NCBI GenBank assembly: GCA_031256015.1
Contig: JAIRRK010000085.1
Location: 1-7,159, forward strand
DNA from: Dysgonamonadaceae bacterium
GTDB lineage: Bacteria; Bacteroidota; Bacteroidia; Bacteroidales; Azobacteroidaceae
Length of the DNA: 7,159 nucleotides
Reading direction: 5' to 3'
Made by a program: the position numbers and the translations under genes. Below are positions 7,049 through 7,159 of the stretch, piece after piece (within the stretch, counting starts at the first letter, position 1; every line of letters starts with the position of its first letter). The notes under the pieces are model-generated. The model saw nothing but the letters and a program-made list of their open reading frames with translations, was not told where the DNA came from and searched no databases.

Positions 7049-7159
7049 CACTCTGCTGCCACGCACCTAACACTCATGCCGTATGCACGGTTGTGGTTGT
7101 TGCCCGCGTTCACGCCGCTACTGTCGAAGCCCATGTCGTACGAGCCGGTACCATTCACT
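7048..7159 (-). CDS. C-terminal end of a FISUMP-type 'major paralogous domain' protein (partial)
   Basis: Only the last 36 codons, up to a TGA at 7050-7048, are inside the window; the start is beyond the right edge. The peptide contains GFDSSGVNAGNN followed by HNRAYGMSVRCVAAE. The pattern of a Gly/Asn/Ser-rich stretch, then NR..G.SVRCV close to the C-terminus, is typical of the Fibrobacter succinogenes major paralogous domain family common in Bacteroidales, whose members are usually secreted or lipid-anchored and of unknown function, often with a C-type-lectin-like fold. Third codon positions are G or C in 27 of 36 codons, clearly richer than the A/T-rich thrS and protease genes, hinting at different ancestry or selection. 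A terminator follows at 6994-7021. The family call rests on a short tail and is therefore moderate. Confidence 0.7.
   Translation of the reverse strand, partial: VNGTGSYDMGFDSSGVNAGNNHNRAYGMSVRCVAAE

Larger units (their letters stand above)
6983..7059. repeat. 9-bp inverted repeat flanking the terminator
   Basis: GCAGCAGAG at 6983-6991 is the exact reverse complement of CTCTGCTGC at 7051-7059. The right arm encodes the final Ala-Ala-Glu of the FISUMP-type protein. The arms enclose 59 bp containing the stop codon, the 7-bp repeats and the terminator hairpin, so in RNA they could form a long outer stem. It may be coincidental, but nine perfect pairs around this exact interval are notable. Confidence 0.5.

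Overview
The window reads as a low-GC Bacteroidales chromosome (phylum Bacteroidota). The evidence is threefold: a type IX secretion (T9SS) sorting domain on a C10-family cysteine protease; three promoters of the Bacteroidota form TTTG-N19/20-TAnnTTTG with A/T-rich leaders and no Shine-Dalgarno sequence; and the end of a 'major paralogous domain' (FISUMP-type) protein. I cannot name genus or species from this sequence. All supported genes are on the minus strand, so the window is described in transcription order, from high to low coordinates.

Region 7159-6863 opens with the last 36 codons of a GC-rich gene whose protein ends in a SVRCV-type tail. Its stop codon runs straight into four 7-bp repeats, then a hairpin plus T7 intrinsic terminator. 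Next come 2.5 copies of a 23-bp repeat, each full copy containing a small palindrome, and then the promoter of the next gene.

Region 6790-4652 encodes an exported protein of 712 residues made mostly of tetratricopeptide repeats (TPRs). Region 4584-1495 is a two-gene unit with its own promoter. The first gene encodes an 847-residue secreted streptopain-like (C10) cysteine protease with signal peptide, inhibitory prodomain, complete Cys/His active site, beta-sandwich region and T9SS sorting domain. The second, 12 bp downstream, encodes a small lipoprotein of unknown function. Region 1429-1 is thrS (threonyl-tRNA synthetase), cut off by the window edge after 476 codons, with its own promoter starting directly after the lipoprotein stop codon.

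The TPR, protease and thrS genes each have a recognisable promoter, but no intrinsic terminator is visible between any of the four downstream genes. Read-through from the TPR or protease unit into thrS is therefore possible. Functionally the set is mixed: housekeeping translation (thrS), a cell-envelope repeat protein, and an extracellular protease with a lipoprotein partner. The best candidates for new biology are the protease/lipoprotein pair and the repeat-rich 3' flank of the FISUMP-type gene. Nothing seen amounts to a clearly new multi-gene system.
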